NCBI RefSeq assembly: GCF_029852145.1
Contig: NC_079970.1
Span: 5,394,001 to 5,458,000 of the forward strand
Length of the DNA stretch: 64,000 nucleotides
Origin: Microplitis mediator
Lineage: Eukaryota > Arthropoda > Insecta > Hymenoptera > Braconidae
Reading direction: 5' to 3'
Positions 27,831 through 40,014 of this stretch are shown here, piece by piece. The position numbers and the translations under genes were made by a program. Below the pieces are notes generated by a model, which saw nothing but the letters and a program-made list of their open reading frames with translations, did no database searches and was not told where the DNA came from. The stretch's first letter is position 1. Each line of letters begins with the position of its first letter.

Positions 27831-28250
27831 TACTGGAGCATTTGTTTGGAAAAAAACTTGAGGGAAAATGAGACATGATTTTGAAAAATAAAAAATTTTG
27901 GCCGTTCGAAAATGTTTGTTTGCGTATTTTAACAGGAAAAATTTTGACTAGAAATTCTTTTTTTTTTATTTCTGAAGATTTTGGTTGTGCAGCCTAGAGC
28001 AGCCAACATACCCCATACTTTCTTAGACACAGCAAAAAAAAAACATTTTCTCCAAGATAGTGTCCCTTTTTTCCCCAGGTTCCTTAATATTTTACCCTGC
28101 GGATCACTTTTAATTGCAGGGTAACTTTTTTTTGTGCAGAATTAAAGATATTTGAAAATTTTTTTTAGAAGTTTGAAATTTTATAAAAAAATGGCGTAAG
28201 TAAGTAAAAGTTTGACAGGATGAAAAATAAACTAGGTATCTCGGACGTTT

Positions 28251-28280
28251 TATATAAGATTGAAGAGACTTCGGTCACGG
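28251..28280 (+). promoter_or_regulatory. Possible TATA-type core promoter
   Basis: TATATAAG at 28251-28258 is followed about 25 bases later by GGTCACG at 28274-28280, a plausible initiator. Downstream DNA to 28446 is GC-richer than its surroundings and contains no ATG before the candidate start at 28447, as expected for a short 5' leader. This is inference from spacing and composition only. TATATTTATAAG at 28331-28342 is an alternative TATA box. Confidence 0.3.
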
Positions 28281-28446
28281 GAGATCGGCGTGAAAGATTG
28301 GCCTATAGAGGTCGCGTGATCGGTTAGAGGTATATTTATAAGAGTTGGTCGTCTTCATCCGTTTTACCCCAAGTAAACCGTCGATCTAGTGGATTGGCGT
28401 GTCGAAGGGTTGTTCGATTCTCCCGTGGATTGATCGTCGTGTGTTG

Positions 28447-28512
28447 ATGGATGCAAGAAGAAATCCACCGGCAACTGCTATGTATCACACCACTAGCACC
28501 ATCACCGGCGAG
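28447..28512 (+). CDS. Candidate first coding exon (22 codons) ending at donor GTACGA
   Basis: ATG at 28447 opens MDARRNPPATAMYHTTSTIT followed by Gly-Glu. The exon would end GGCGAG at 28512 with donor GTACGA at 28513, giving phase 0. No ATG occurs in the 170 bases upstream, and TATA-like boxes lie 110-200 bases upstream. Codon choice (ACC, GGC, CCG) contrasts with the AT-rich spacer. I do not recognise the protein, and no obvious second exon is seen downstream. The antisense strand is also open here for 78 codons, so local GC content alone could explain the open frame. A cDNA is needed. Confidence 0.35.
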
Positions 28513-30794
28513 GTACGAAGAATTATGTGAGTGAGAAAATCGAACGTGAGAAAGTAAAAACATGTTATCCATATAACTTTTATAGACAGTTTGAGTACAC
28601 CGGCTACTGCGACCTCATAATAAAAAGTATTAAAAAAAAATTTAATAAAATAAAAAGCAATACATGTCACACAGAACCCTCTCAAGAAATTTATATAAGG
28701 TACTATCTCGCCTTTTTTTTATTGGTATTATTTAACTTTTTTTCCTTCACACAAATAAAATTTATGCATTTCCTTTAATATAGCTGTAAATTCAAGCCTA
28801 TTGTATCGGAGAAAATATATAGACCGCTTATATAGTGAAATAAAAAAATTATATACGTTCGATTTTATAAAAAAAAAAAAAAATAGAAAAATATTCACAC
28901 GTATTCACGCACCAACACGTTGGCCTAATATCTTCTCATGAAACACTACTCTCCGTATGTTGGACCCTCTATTCGAATATATTCTATATTACTATGACTA
29001 CTACTACTATTCCTATGTATATACGTATATGTATGCATACATATTGAGTATCTAAGTGGTAGTATAGTAGAGCTCATCGTGTATTGCATGCTGGACATAT
29101 ATATGTATACATACGTGCTACGAGTTACGTGAACCAAATGTAGCAACGCTCTACGTTGCTGGACTACAACACCATACGTGCGGCAAACATTAACGTACAT
29201 ACTGCATTTGTCGACACATTTACCTCAATATGTTACGGTCATTTGACAATAGAGCACTGAAAATCACTTCTATTGCTATTTAATCACCCAGAAGTATTAT
29301 TTAATCTAATTTAATTATTTTGTTTAAATAAATTTAAATGAACTGTAAGCAATAAAATATATATGAGTCAGAAAATTCAACTATTTACACGGTGCCAGTT
29401 ATGGGCATGTTGTTTTATTATTTACTGAACTTCTATTAAAATTTTTAAAACGTACTAAAATTTATTTATAATCTTCTGAGTTTGCGGAATTCCGGGGAAT
29501 GCAGTTTTATATATTTTTACTTTTATTTATTTAATATCAATATGTATATTTAGATCTACTCAGGTTCGCGTAGATCTGTGGAGATTTATAAAGATTAGAG
29601 CTCCATAAAATACAAATTACATATAAAATAGTAAAAATTTTTAATTTAAAAAAAAATTCTTTAATTTTCAGATCTAAAAAAATTTAGTAAAATCGATGTA
29701 GATCTATTAGGAATTAAAAAAAAATTAATTAGATCAAAATTAATTTTATCCAGATTTTCCAAGGAAAAAAATGGATCAAAAGTGACTGATTTCGAGCCCT
29801 TCTGAGCTAAATATATTTTTAAAAAAATAGAATCGCAGAAATAGGATAGAGTAGATGAATTACGATCGAGTTATAGGATACGCCGCGTGTAATTACGTGC
29901 CTAGGTAAATAGTTAGTACGTAACTCGGTACTCAAACATGCTTCTAGTAGTGTAAAAAATATGGACAGTCTAATTGATGTAAAAAAGTACAGCTGGCGTT
30001 ATATTTTCATGGAACATTAAACAAAAAAGGAATTTTTTCAAAATTACAGTTACTTTTTGAAAATAGCCGTGGTTATTTATAGATATGCATGCACAAAGCG
30101 AATAAGTATCAGTAGCAGTAGCATAACTCCAGAGTACATACGAACGTATGCATAAACAGAAAATCACCGGGTTGTAACATACTTGTTCCCATGTGAAATG
30201 GCGTCGGAAGAGCACCGAGTCCGGAGAAAGAGCGAGAAAGGGTTGAAGAGAGACACAGAAGGCTTAAATAGAGAAAGAAAGTGAGTGACTGTGCGAGAAT
30301 ACGAGAACGACATGGTGAGTTCACGGGGGTGTCAACTGTGTTACCCGTAACTATGCAGTTTCATCGCAGAAATTGCATTTCTGTTTGCACGATAAATCTA
30401 CGCTGGCGCGCGTACGTGAGCCGTTGAAATTTGTACATGGTTCTCTCGGTTTCCGCTTCCATGTCCTTATTACTCTGGGTATGTTCCGACAAATCTACTA
30501 TATTATATTTATATAAATGTATATATCTATATGAAATATATATATGTATGTATGTATTATATAAATGAAATACACTTGGTACATACTGAGGTCCGTAGAT
30601 TGAGTCTAAAAGAACGAGATAAAAATAAAGATGAAATTTAAAAAGAATATTGAACAGTAAAAAATCTATACAGCCGAAAAAAAATTCACTATCACCTTTT
30701 CTATATTATTGTTATTTTTTTTTTCGTCATTTAGTTTTTTTATTGTTGTTATTAGTTTTTGTATTGGTATGTTGGTTTTTAGGGTGACTTGCAG
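28513..30794. other. AT-rich spacer, intron-like if the upstream exon is real
   Basis: AGATCTAC and GTAGATCTG motifs recur at 29554-29580 and 29697-29708. A GC-richer patch lies at 30370-30490. No gene is recognised. Confidence 0.35.
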
Positions 30795-30816
30795 AGCCCT
30801 CAGCCCTCAAATTGGC
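30795..30816 (+). other. Possible 22-nt micro-exon
   Basis: A T-rich tract ending ACTTGCAG (30787-30794) precedes 22 bases of GC-richer sequence that are followed by donor GTGAGT at 30817. All three reading frames are open. Both splice sites look good, but the length is small and chance pairs of sites are common. Confidence 0.2.
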
Positions 30817-30907
30817 GTGAGTTTACGTGACATCTTTACCGGAAGCTGAGTATAGGGACCGACAAGGACAGAAGAACACCGGGATTTGCCATCATTTTGG
30901 CCCTCAG

Positions 30908-30983
30908 GAAGAATATACGTGATCAACGGCTGCTCGAGGCAACGCCAAAGTCCAAATATAACTTTTATCTGTCAGACTTCCGA
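30908..30983 (+). other. Possible 76-nt internal exon
   Basis: The acceptor TTTTGGCCCTCAG ends at 30907 and the donor GTAAAT begins at 30984. In the open frame it reads KNIRDQRLLEATPKSKYNFY then LSDFR, a normal-looking charged peptide. It follows the possible micro-exon by under 100 bases. A strong pyrimidine tract and CTGTCAG lie further down at about 31030-31069. No family is recognised. Confidence 0.22.
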
Positions 30984-31083
30984 GTAAATGAAGCTATAAT
31001 ATACTTTACTCTTTCTCTTATTCAACTTTCTTTTTTTTTTTTTTTTATTACTGTTATTATTCTGTCAGCAGAATTTAGTGTCA

Positions 31084-32327
31084 GAGATTAAATGTTCTTA
31101 ATAGTTTCAATAACTTTGTAATAGTTCATCTCTATGCTTTTTTTTAGTCTTGTTTTTGATGTAATGACAAATTAGTTTATATTTTTTTTTCTTTTTACTT
31201 GGATTACGTTTCGAGATGAAAGTTCATTAATAAAGTAATTTTTTTTATTTTAGATATTTATAGTCGAGTCGATTTAAAAAGTTTAAATTAATAAAAAATA
31301 TTTACTCGAGGTTTGATAGAGTGACATAAGAATTTTTTTATTTTTAGATTAAAGTGTAAATTGAGAGCCAGGTTGACTGACAGCTAATCACTTTTCAGTG
31401 AAGTATCGTAGAGGGTAAAAAAAATAATTATTTAAAATGGAATTTTAAAAATGTTATTATTTACATAATGAGTTTGTTATTATTATTATTTTTTTACTTT
31501 TTTTTTCGAATGAGTAATAAGTTTATTTAAAAAGTTGATGAGAAATAAAGTGCAGTATTAAAAAAAAGTCGCTGAGCTGGGTATAATAAATCATCAAGAA
31601 TTTGTAGAGCGACAGAAAAAGTTTTCGACATTGACGTAGGTCAATTTGAAACGATTGCCTTGTAAACCCTTTTCTGTTATCGTTTCATGGAGGTCACAAA
31701 AGCCAGCGGATTTAACGTTTATAAGTTCATATAACGATGCGGTTTAATTATCAAACTAAGGGTCGTAAGTATTATATACACATATATGTATATATAATAG
31801 TATTATAGAATGTGAATACCATCCCTTTGAAAAGCGATACTTGTGATCTCTGGCTGCAGTGCCATTACCGCTTGTGACATGCAAAACTGACTGCTGATAT
31901 TTTGTGACATTGATATTTTGCGTTACATTTTATGACACTCAAAGAGAATATATTCAATATTGTAAATTAGAAGAGTTAATATATACAGATTATATATTTA
32001 TACATATCAATATAGACGTCTTTTAACTCGCGTCAAACAGAATTGGTAATACTAAAATTTTTATGACTGTGTTGTCAAAAAAATCCTTGACATTTAAAAT
32101 AATGAAGTAAATTTTACTAAGGGGTCAGCTGGTCATGATTGAAAGGAAAAACTAATTATAAATATGTATCATATTATGTTTTTTGGACTAATTGGACTTT
32201 TAGAAACAATAATTGACATCCAAAAGATATCTCTTTATTGTTGAGTCTTTATAAATTATTCAAAACCCATGAATTTGATTTTTGTTTTTTTTTTTTTTTT
32301 TTGTTTTCGAAATAAAAAAAAAATATT
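31084..32327. other. AT-rich spacer
   Basis: Poly-T and poly-A tracts and unremarkable sequence, with a slightly GC-richer patch at 31570-31720. No gene is seen. Confidence 0.45.
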
Positions 32328-32412
32328 ATTATCTTGAAATTGACAGACAATCAACAATTTTCGGATTTTTTTCTAATGAATTGCAAAAATTAAAAAAAAA
32401 CTAAAAATATGC

Positions 32413-32830
32413 AAGATCCTGAAGTTAGCTGACAATGAATAATTTTATGAATGTGAATATGGCAGACATTAGACAAATATAAAATTATTAATAAACCGAG
32501 CAAATAATTAATAAAATAAAATTTAAAAAAATTATCATTTAAAAAATTTTGAAGTTAGTAAGTGCATTTTTTTAAATATTTTTTTTTTAATTATTTACCC
32601 TATTTATGTATAATTTTAAATTTGTCTGATGTCTGCTACATTCACACTCATATAATTTTCGGACTTTTTTTGCAACAATTTAATTTATCAAAAAAAAACT
32701 AAAAATATGCATGTATAGAAAATTTTAAAAACTGTAAGCGCAATTTTTTGAAATGTTTTTTTTTTTTTTTTAATTTAGAGTTTTTAGAAAAATCCAAACA
32801 TTATGAGACGTCGGCTAATTTTAGTATCAT
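32413..32830. mobile_element. Middle MITE of the nest, same family
   Basis: It starts AAGATCCTGAAGTTAGCTGA and ends with the reverse complement of ATGATACTAAAATTAGCCGA. The flanking 8-mers are AAATATGC (32405-32412) and AAATATAC (32831-32838), matching at 7 of 8 bases. It is itself interrupted at 32447-32651. Confidence 0.75.
32447..32651. mobile_element. Inner 205-bp MITE with exact 8-bp target duplication
   Basis: The left end ATGAATGTGAATATGGCAGA matches the reverse complement of the right end, ATGAGTGTGAATGTAGCAGA. The target duplication ATAATTTT is exact at 32439-32446 and 32652-32659. Eight-base duplications point to the hAT superfamily. The GCAGAC part of the ends resembles the host elements' ends but the remainder differs, so it is a related but distinct subfamily. 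Confidence 0.88.
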
Positions 32831-33451
32831 AAATATACACATGTAGAAAATTGAAAAAATTATGGGTGCAATTTTTTTAAATATTTTTTTTTTTGTAATT
32901 TGTCATTTTTTAAAATAATCAAAAAATTATTAGGCCTCGTCTAATTTCAGTATCGTGAAAAATTTTTTAGTAATAATTTAAATGAATAATTCTTAGTAAC
33001 AAATATTTATTTAAACATAAAAAATAAATCAATAATTTGAATAAATATTTCAATAAATAAATAAAAACTTACATTTCTCGGCTTTGTGGTGAATCTGTCG
33101 CAGCTTACCACGGAAACAAAATTTAAACAAATAAATAATTATTTACAATACTGTACACTGATTGAAATTATCTACACACTAGACACTGATATTAATTATA
33201 AAACACTTGTCACTTATGTAACGCGAGTTAAAAAAAAAAAAAAATTACATGAAAAAATTGTTTTAAAATGGCGACTTAAAAAAATTAAAAAAAAAAAAAT
33301 TATATTAATCACTCGATAACAAAGGATCACAATCACACACTCATGGTCACTGATATCTTCTATGCACTTTGGTCTACGAATTTTAAATCAAACAAATGAA
33401 CGACAACTTATGCCAGTAGCTCGACAATCGAAAAGATGCGACGAATTAATT

Positions 33452-33659
33452 ATGACCCTGAAGTTAATAGACAATTAAAAAATTTTCGATTTTTTTGTTC
33501 AACAAATCGATTGCAAAAAAAAAAAACTAAAAATAAGCACTTGTAGAAAATTTAAAAAACTATAGGTGCAATTTTTTTAAATCTTTTTTTTTTTTTTATA
33601 ATGTTGTCGTTTTAAAAAAAATCAAAAAATTCTTAAACATCAGCTAACTTCAGTATCAC
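33452..33659. mobile_element. 208-bp hAT-like MITE with exact 8-bp target duplication
   Basis: The left end ATGACCCTGAAGTTAATAGA and the right end (reverse complement GTGATACTGAAGTTAGCTGA) are flanked by AATTAATT at 33444-33451 and 33660-33667. The interior carries GCACTTGTAGAAAATTTAAA and GGTGCAATTTTTTTAAA, shared with the nested copies at 32.3-33.0 kb. Confidence 0.88.
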
Positions 33660-33667
33660 AATTAATT

Positions 33668-35204
33668 AAATCTTCATTTTTCACTATTGATTTTTCAAGT
33701 ACTGATTATTTTTTTATCACAAAACGCCTAATTGGTAGAGGAGAATATTTAGAGACGCGATTTATGATTTATTTATACGATAATACAGTAAATTTATTTA
33801 TTTAATCACGAGCTAGACGCGGCCCGAGTATTGTGGTGGCATCAACCTGAAGTTGGTCCCAAAGACTTGCGCAGTTGTAGCTTCAATTCAAATGACCTGC
33901 GCAGTAGAGATAAAATTGGGAGACGCTTGCGCAGAAAGCTTCTCGGCGTCAGTTATAGTCTCGCGCTACATCGGCGCTTTCATTGTCGTTGGTACTGAAT
34001 ACGTTAAAATAATTAATTTAATTATTGTGTTGCTCGATTTTAAATAAATTGTTACTTTTAAATCATTCTTTGTTACTTGAGGAACATTTTGTGATAATAA
34101 ATTATGTGTGTCAGTGATGATAAGTTTTGAAATGAATTAAATTCAGTGCCGGGTTAGCTCTCGCGTTACTTGACGCCATGTTCGTTGTCGGAATTTTAAT
34201 TTACAAATAAAAGTATTTAAATGTCTTAGTTTTTAAAAAAATGTTATTTTTAAGTGTTCGTAGTGGTGTAGTGATTATGTAGTTGTGTTAATTTAATTTT
34301 TTTAGTGAGTATTTATTTATTTAATTTGTTAATTTGTGTGTCGGTGGTGTACGAGTGCTCGCAGCAGAGAATGAAAACGGCGGGAAGAGTGAGTAAATTC
34401 AAAAAAATTTTTAAATTTTTATTTTCATTGTTCTCACATAAAAATTTATTGGGTAATTTGTTTTCTATAACAATTTTATTATTATTATTGATATCATATG
34501 AAAAAAAATTATTTAATTTATCCGAGAAATTAAATTTAAAATTCCCGCTCTTTTGAGAGGGGGCGCTCTAGTCAATATGATGCAACTGTAAATATAAACT
34601 AACCTGACAGGTTTGTTTATTTATATTTGGGCAAAAGTAAATAATTAACTTAAAAAAATTAATCAAGAAAATTAATTGAGTATGGATCATAGAAAATAAT
34701 TAACGACAAGCACTTACGTCAATAACCAATGGAAATTGTTTTAAAAAAATTGGGAAAATTATTTATTGACTTACTGACTATTGAAAAAATAATTTATTGA
34801 TGCAAAGTAATTTATTATTGAAGGTAAATAAATATCACACTCACTTCAAAATTATTTGCAATCCATAGAGAATCCACCGTAATAATAATTTTTATAATTT
34901 AAATAATGTCTTGTATATTTTTTTTAAAACTTTAGAAGTAATTACTTTTATGCTCGTAAATGAAAGGAAAATTTAATATCCTTTTAAACGAGTACCAACA
35001 AGCTTTACTTATTTTTAAAACTCCAGCATTTATGCATATATTTTATTTTATCCGAATATAAATATATGTAAATATTAAATGCTCATAAAAATAAGCATGT
35101 TATGTAAGTATTTCTTTGAGATGGATTTTAATTACCAGTAAAAAAAATTCCATACTAGCGATATTTGTAATTTGAAATTTTAATGAGTAATAATATAAAG
35201 TATC
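33668..35204. other. AT-rich spacer with a TIR-like repeat copy
   Basis: GGAAAATTTAATATCC then AAACGAGTACCAACA (34968-35002) is a direct copy of the left end of the element at 35465. A GC-richer patch at 33812-33990 has short frames only. No gene is recognised. Confidence 0.4.
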
Positions 35205-35406
35205 ATGATACTGAAGCTAGCAAACGTCAAATAGTTTTTGGAATTTAAAAAAAATTATAAATTATAAAAAAAAAATATTTTGAAAAATTGCAGTTGTAGA
35301 TTTTTTTATTTTCTACATGTGCATTTTTGTAGTTTTTTTTTTTTGCAATTGATTTGGTGAAAAAAAACTCCAAAAATTGTTGATTGTCTGCTAACTTCTG
35401 CATCAT
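35205..35406. mobile_element. 202-bp hAT-like MITE with exact 8-bp target duplication
   Basis: The ends ATGATACTGAAGCTAGCAAA and (reverse complement) ATGATGCAGAAGTTAGCAGA are flanked by AAAGTATC at 35197-35204 and 35407-35414. The interior motifs TTTTCTACATGTGCATTTTT and TTTTTGCAATTGATTTGGTG show it lies in the opposite orientation to the 33452 copy. Confidence 0.9.
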
Positions 35407-35464
35407 AAAGTATCGTCTTTCAAAATTTCATAAGCGATCACTTTTAAACATGTAGTCTCATAGA

Positions 35465-35636
35465 AAATTTAAAATCCTTGCAAACGAGTACCAACATGAC
35501 ATACTTGTTTTTAATAATTCATGATATGTCCATATATTTTAATTCATACAAATGAATTACTCATATGTATATTTTTTGAACGATTGAAATTAAATATATC
35601 ATGTTGGTATTCATTTGAAAAGGCTTTCAATTTCCT
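35465..35636. mobile_element. Inverted-repeat element with GAGTACCAACATG ends
   Basis: AAATCCTTGCAAACGAGTAC then CAACATGACATA (about 35472-35503) faces the reverse complement AAAGCCTTTTCAAATGAATAC then CAACATGATATA (about 35597-35629). A direct, more diverged copy of the left end lies at 34968-35002. I could not fix the outer ends or a target duplication. Confidence 0.5.
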
Positions 35637-38124
35637 ATTTAAAAAATTATATATCGATTATTTTCATTGATATATTTTTTCAAAAATTATCTTATCAATA
35701 TACATGTAAAAATTTTTATTCAATTTGCTTTCAAATTGAAACAAAAAAACTCAAAGTCGTTTACTGTACAAATATCAAAAAATAATTTCCGATTTCTTCG
35801 AATTTTCGAATTTTTACACTTAAATAAAACAGAAAAAGTCTCAGCAAAAATTTAAATTTAAAATAAAAAACAATATTTTTTTTTTATTTAAATAGTTAAG
35901 TACAACTAGGAGTTATAATTAATAAACAACAAATTTTGTTATTTTAAAAAGTTCTTGATAAGTTTTGTAAAATTATCAAGTAGATAAAGTATATGACTAT
36001 GTTTAAGTTTGATACAGATATCTAAAGTTTAAGCAGATTCTTACAGTCAAGCCTCAGGTAATTAACGAAATACTGAGTAGACAACTGAAAAAAAAAAATT
36101 TACAAGACATTAATTATATTTAAAATAATAATTATAATTATAATGAAAGTTGATATTAACGAAACATTAAATAATAACTTTATAAATTTTTGAATTATAA
36201 ATGAAATACTGGTGGAAACTATAATTGGATAAAATAATTGTAGTGACAGAACAATGAAATATTGTTAATATATATTACGACAAAATCTTCCACGAAACTG
36301 TAACAAGTATAAATATAATAAGGTCTTAAATTATATAATGCAAAAACAAGGCATTAAATATATATAAATATATATATTTAAATGCCAGGTGCTTTGGTGT
36401 TATAGTCGAGTTGAAGGCAAAGTCTTTCTACTCGCTTTTACTAGCGAAACAATGGAATATAGAAGACAACCCTAGCATGGAATTTTCTTCACTCTTCCTA
36501 AAAACACTTTTTCTCTCTTACTTTCTTTACTCTTATTATATATATATGTATATGTATGTATACATAAAAGAGAGTTTGGTAGCATAGTGCTGTAGTATAG
36601 CATGCCGCGCAAGCTCAAATTTTCTACGACGTTTTTGCTCTTGTTGGCTCTATATAGACCTGAGCCGAGAAAATGCAATGGGTTTACAAGAAGCTTAATA
36701 ATTTATTACCTCGGAAGAAAATGGATAAATACAAAAATAACTCGTGATTATTTTTATTGCAAACAATTCTCAAATTATTTTAACTCACAGAATTATAAAA
36801 ACTAAATTTATAGAGATGAAATTTTTAAGCATAAAAAGGCTGTCATACAAATCGAAACATTCTCTATACTGTGTTGAGTTTATCAATAAAAAAAACCATT
36901 CAATTGTTTTTACAAGCGTATAAACGTAACCGCGACAAAGAAAAACAGTGAATAGAGAGTGAATTTTTTTGTTTTTATTGCCGTACAATTGGTCGGTTTG
37001 AAAAGTAATTTTTTTTCCATTGTTTATATTTTTTGTAAAAGCTTTTGTTGTCGCGCTTTAAACGACCGGCTTCATCAGTTCCGGGTGTTCGTACGAACAG
37101 TATAATCATCTTGGCCCTAAGTTCACTCGATCAGGCCACCACTTGCTAAACCCTGCGACACGTCGATATTTAGCAACCCCTAGATGCCTCTGTACCAACC
37201 GAGTCATACTCTCTCGCATATCTCGTAAGCTGAATACCTTTACGCAAGCGCACATTTTATCTATCATCTATATATATAGAGATCCTCGCGAAATTAAACC
37301 TTTCTACTGCTGCAAGAGAACAAAGAAATCGCATTTACGATGTCAAATATAAATTCATTAGGTTACCCGGCTTTTTCATAGGGTTTTCTTTATTTTTTTT
37401 TAACAATTAGAATAAGTAAGCTTTCGTTTCTGTTGGTATAACTAAAAGATTTCGAATATTTTAACACAATCACTATTTTATTATATTGTATATAATATAT
37501 ATTTAGTTTAATCTTTTTAAATATTAATTAATTTAAAATATTTAAATTTACTTGAATATTTATAATTTTCCGGTTTAGATTTTATTTAAATCCCTATTTC
37601 TTTTTATTATTTCAAATTATACCGGATAAAAGAAATGAAAAATTAATAAAACATTCTTTAATCATTTCAAAATAAGAATACTCCGTTTCTGTACATGAAA
37701 GACAAGTTTAATTTTACAAGCTTCCTTTGACATTGACAAATAAACTTTTTATTTCAAATACATTTCTTATTTAAACTTGAGACTTGTAATATATAATTTT
37801 TTCCTCATATATTGCAAAGTTAGTATGTACTTGATATCTTCACTACATCATATAATCAGTATATTACTGTTATTATTATATATCGTTTTGATAAAATAGT
37901 AATCATATGTAGAAATTAATTTTAATGCTAATTATTATGTTATTAATTTTGAAATATATATAATATTCATGATTATTAATTTTAAAATATGAATATCATA
38001 TTTACTTAACACAGAATTACTTATTGAATTATTAATTAAATTTCAAAACATTTCCCAGCTTCATTTGTGCTCGAGTTTTATTTCAATTAACAAATTTCGG
38101 TTATTTAATTGGTAAATAATTGTG

Positions 38125-38155
<31 letters not shown>

Positions 38156-38184
38156 TAGCAAGTAAGGTTTTAATTTTTTTTTAA
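35637..38184. other. Spacer, no supported gene
   Basis: A GC-richer patch at 37050-37350 holds short plus-strand frames without splice context. The rest is AT-rich with small TA repeats near 36358-36382 and 36538-36560. Confidence 0.4.
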
Positions 38185-38623
38185 TTAAGGCCATTCTCAA
38201 ATAGTGCCCCCCACTTTTTAAAAATATTCAATAACTTTCAAATGTAATGACTGTATTAAAATTTTGATAATTAATTAAAAAAAGGCAACGCATGCGTTAA
38301 CTGCAGTTACAATTTCGCCGAGACATAGATTTAAAAAAAAAATTATTTACAGTTGATATCAATTAGGAATTGAACAAAATTTGGAAAATAAATTTCAGTA
38401 AAATTTTCATATCAATATTATAATTTGGAATGTCAATTTTTTTAAGTTTTTTAACTCCTCATTGATTTCAACTGTGAGTAATTTTTTTAAAAATCTATAT
38501 TTCGGCGAAATTGTAACTGCGTTGTCTTTTTTTCAATTGATTAATAAAATTTTAATACGGTGATGACAGTTGAAATTTATTGTATATTTTTAAAAAGTGG
38601 GCACTGTCTGAGAATGCCCTTAA
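38185..38623. mobile_element. TTAA-flanked fold-back MITE (piggyBac-type target)
   Basis: TTAA at 38185-38188 and 38620-38623 flanks ends GGCCATTCTCAAATAGTGCC and (reverse complement) GGGCATTCTCAGACAGTGCC. Subterminal zones such as TTACAATTTCGCCGAGACAT face inverted copies at 38495-38520, so it folds back along most of its length. A second copy lies at 47307-47800. TTAA targets are the hallmark of piggyBac. The end sequence is not one I can match, and no transposase is present. Confidence 0.85.
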
Positions 38624-40014
38624 TTTCCTCGAGAAAAGAGCATCAAATTTATTTTGATATTATATGCATTTATTATATTATGGGTAAACCAAAGAATAGC
38701 TTTGCTTGAATTGAATAAAAATTATTTTCATCAATTTTACGAATTCTTAAAACAAACTTATATATTCTCGAAAATTATCAAGAATATATGTTCTTGTATC
38801 AATTAAATTTTTTTAATAAAAGTATTTTTTGTTCTCACTGTAGAAATAGAGATGACCTTTTTTTGTATTTTATGGCAGTATATAAACTGTCATGCATTTG
38901 TTAACGAGTTTTGAACAATGCTGTAGACTTAATATCTGACGGCACCAAAATTACCAGAAATGAATAATGAATTTAGTATAATGGACATTGAACTAGTAGC
39001 ATTGTTTTCCATAACAATATTTAACTAGGCTTATTATCTATTTATAAACGTACACTGTAATATTCGTGGTGAAATTTATCATTTTATAATATGTAATATA
39101 CATTTAATTAATACCGCGTGAACATTTCGTCAGTAATTGTTGTTACGCTGAGGATAAATTAACAAATTAATAACTACTAAATATTTACTTTATTAATTAA
39201 TATATTAATTTATATTATCTCCTTTATTTCATTGAATCCATTGTTTATTTTTATGTTTGAATTAATATTCAAACTTTTTTACCCTAAATAATTTATTTTA
39301 AACTTCTCATTCAAACTTTCTTATTTAAATTTACATTTTAATTTAGGGGAAGACTAAGCACAGGTCTTGAAAATTTTGAATCACTGGGTTCATTTAATTT
39401 ATATTTTAAGGATATTTAGCTTCTGTTTGAGATTAAGATCCAGAAAATTTAAGCTCTCTCAATTTCCAAGTCAACACAAGTCTGGCAATTGACCTACTGT
39501 TGGCCGGGCCCGAAACTTTTAAGTGATTTTTAAATTTAAGAGGAAAAAGATACGTTAGATTGAAAATATCTTTCGGATATTTGCGAAAAAATCAAAATCA
39601 AAAATCAAGTTTTAATAAAAAAAAAATTAATAACCGTCTTGGGAATTTAAGTGATGATTTATTATTGTTATTTACATAAAAAACACTTTATGTTTTTTAA
39701 TATTTCGAAATCTACTAAACAAATTTATTAATTCTTTTTCTTTAAGGGGTAACGGTAACCGATTTTTAATTCAATTTAATTCACGAACAAACACTGGAAA
39801 CCTAAAATTGAAAGTCTTTAGCATTTTTGAAAACCTTAACAGAGGGTTAGAAGTTTCGTATTTTCGAAAATTCTAATTCGTCTTCGAAAATTGTTTTAAA
39901 ATTCTTATTTACTTTACAAGTGTAACAAAGTTAGTCCCATTTATTTTTCCGAGTGTGAGAAAGAGGCCCGGTAGCGTATCCCCTTAATTCAACTTCGGCT
40001 TTTTTTTCTTGTCA
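38624..40014. other. AT-rich spacer with an inverted relative of the 40-kb repeat
   Basis: GTTGGCCGGGCCCGAAACTT near 39499-39518 resembles, in inverse orientation, the CGGGCTGGCCAATTT motif of the tandem repeat at 40015. These may be parts of one old element starting near 39345 (GGGGAAGACTAAGCACAGG). Its far boundary is not clear. Confidence 0.4.

Larger units (their letters stand above)
32328..32957. mobile_element. Outer MITE of a three-level nest
   Basis: The left end ATTATCTTGAAATTGACAGA and the right end (reverse complement CACGATACTGAAATTAGACG) are diverged copies of the ATGATACTGAAGTTAGCAGAC family end. The element is split at 32413-32830 by a second copy of the same family. Its two halves carry the family's internal motifs CTAAAAATATGC and ACATGTAGAAAATT. 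No clear target duplication remains, so it is the oldest of the three. Confidence 0.7.
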
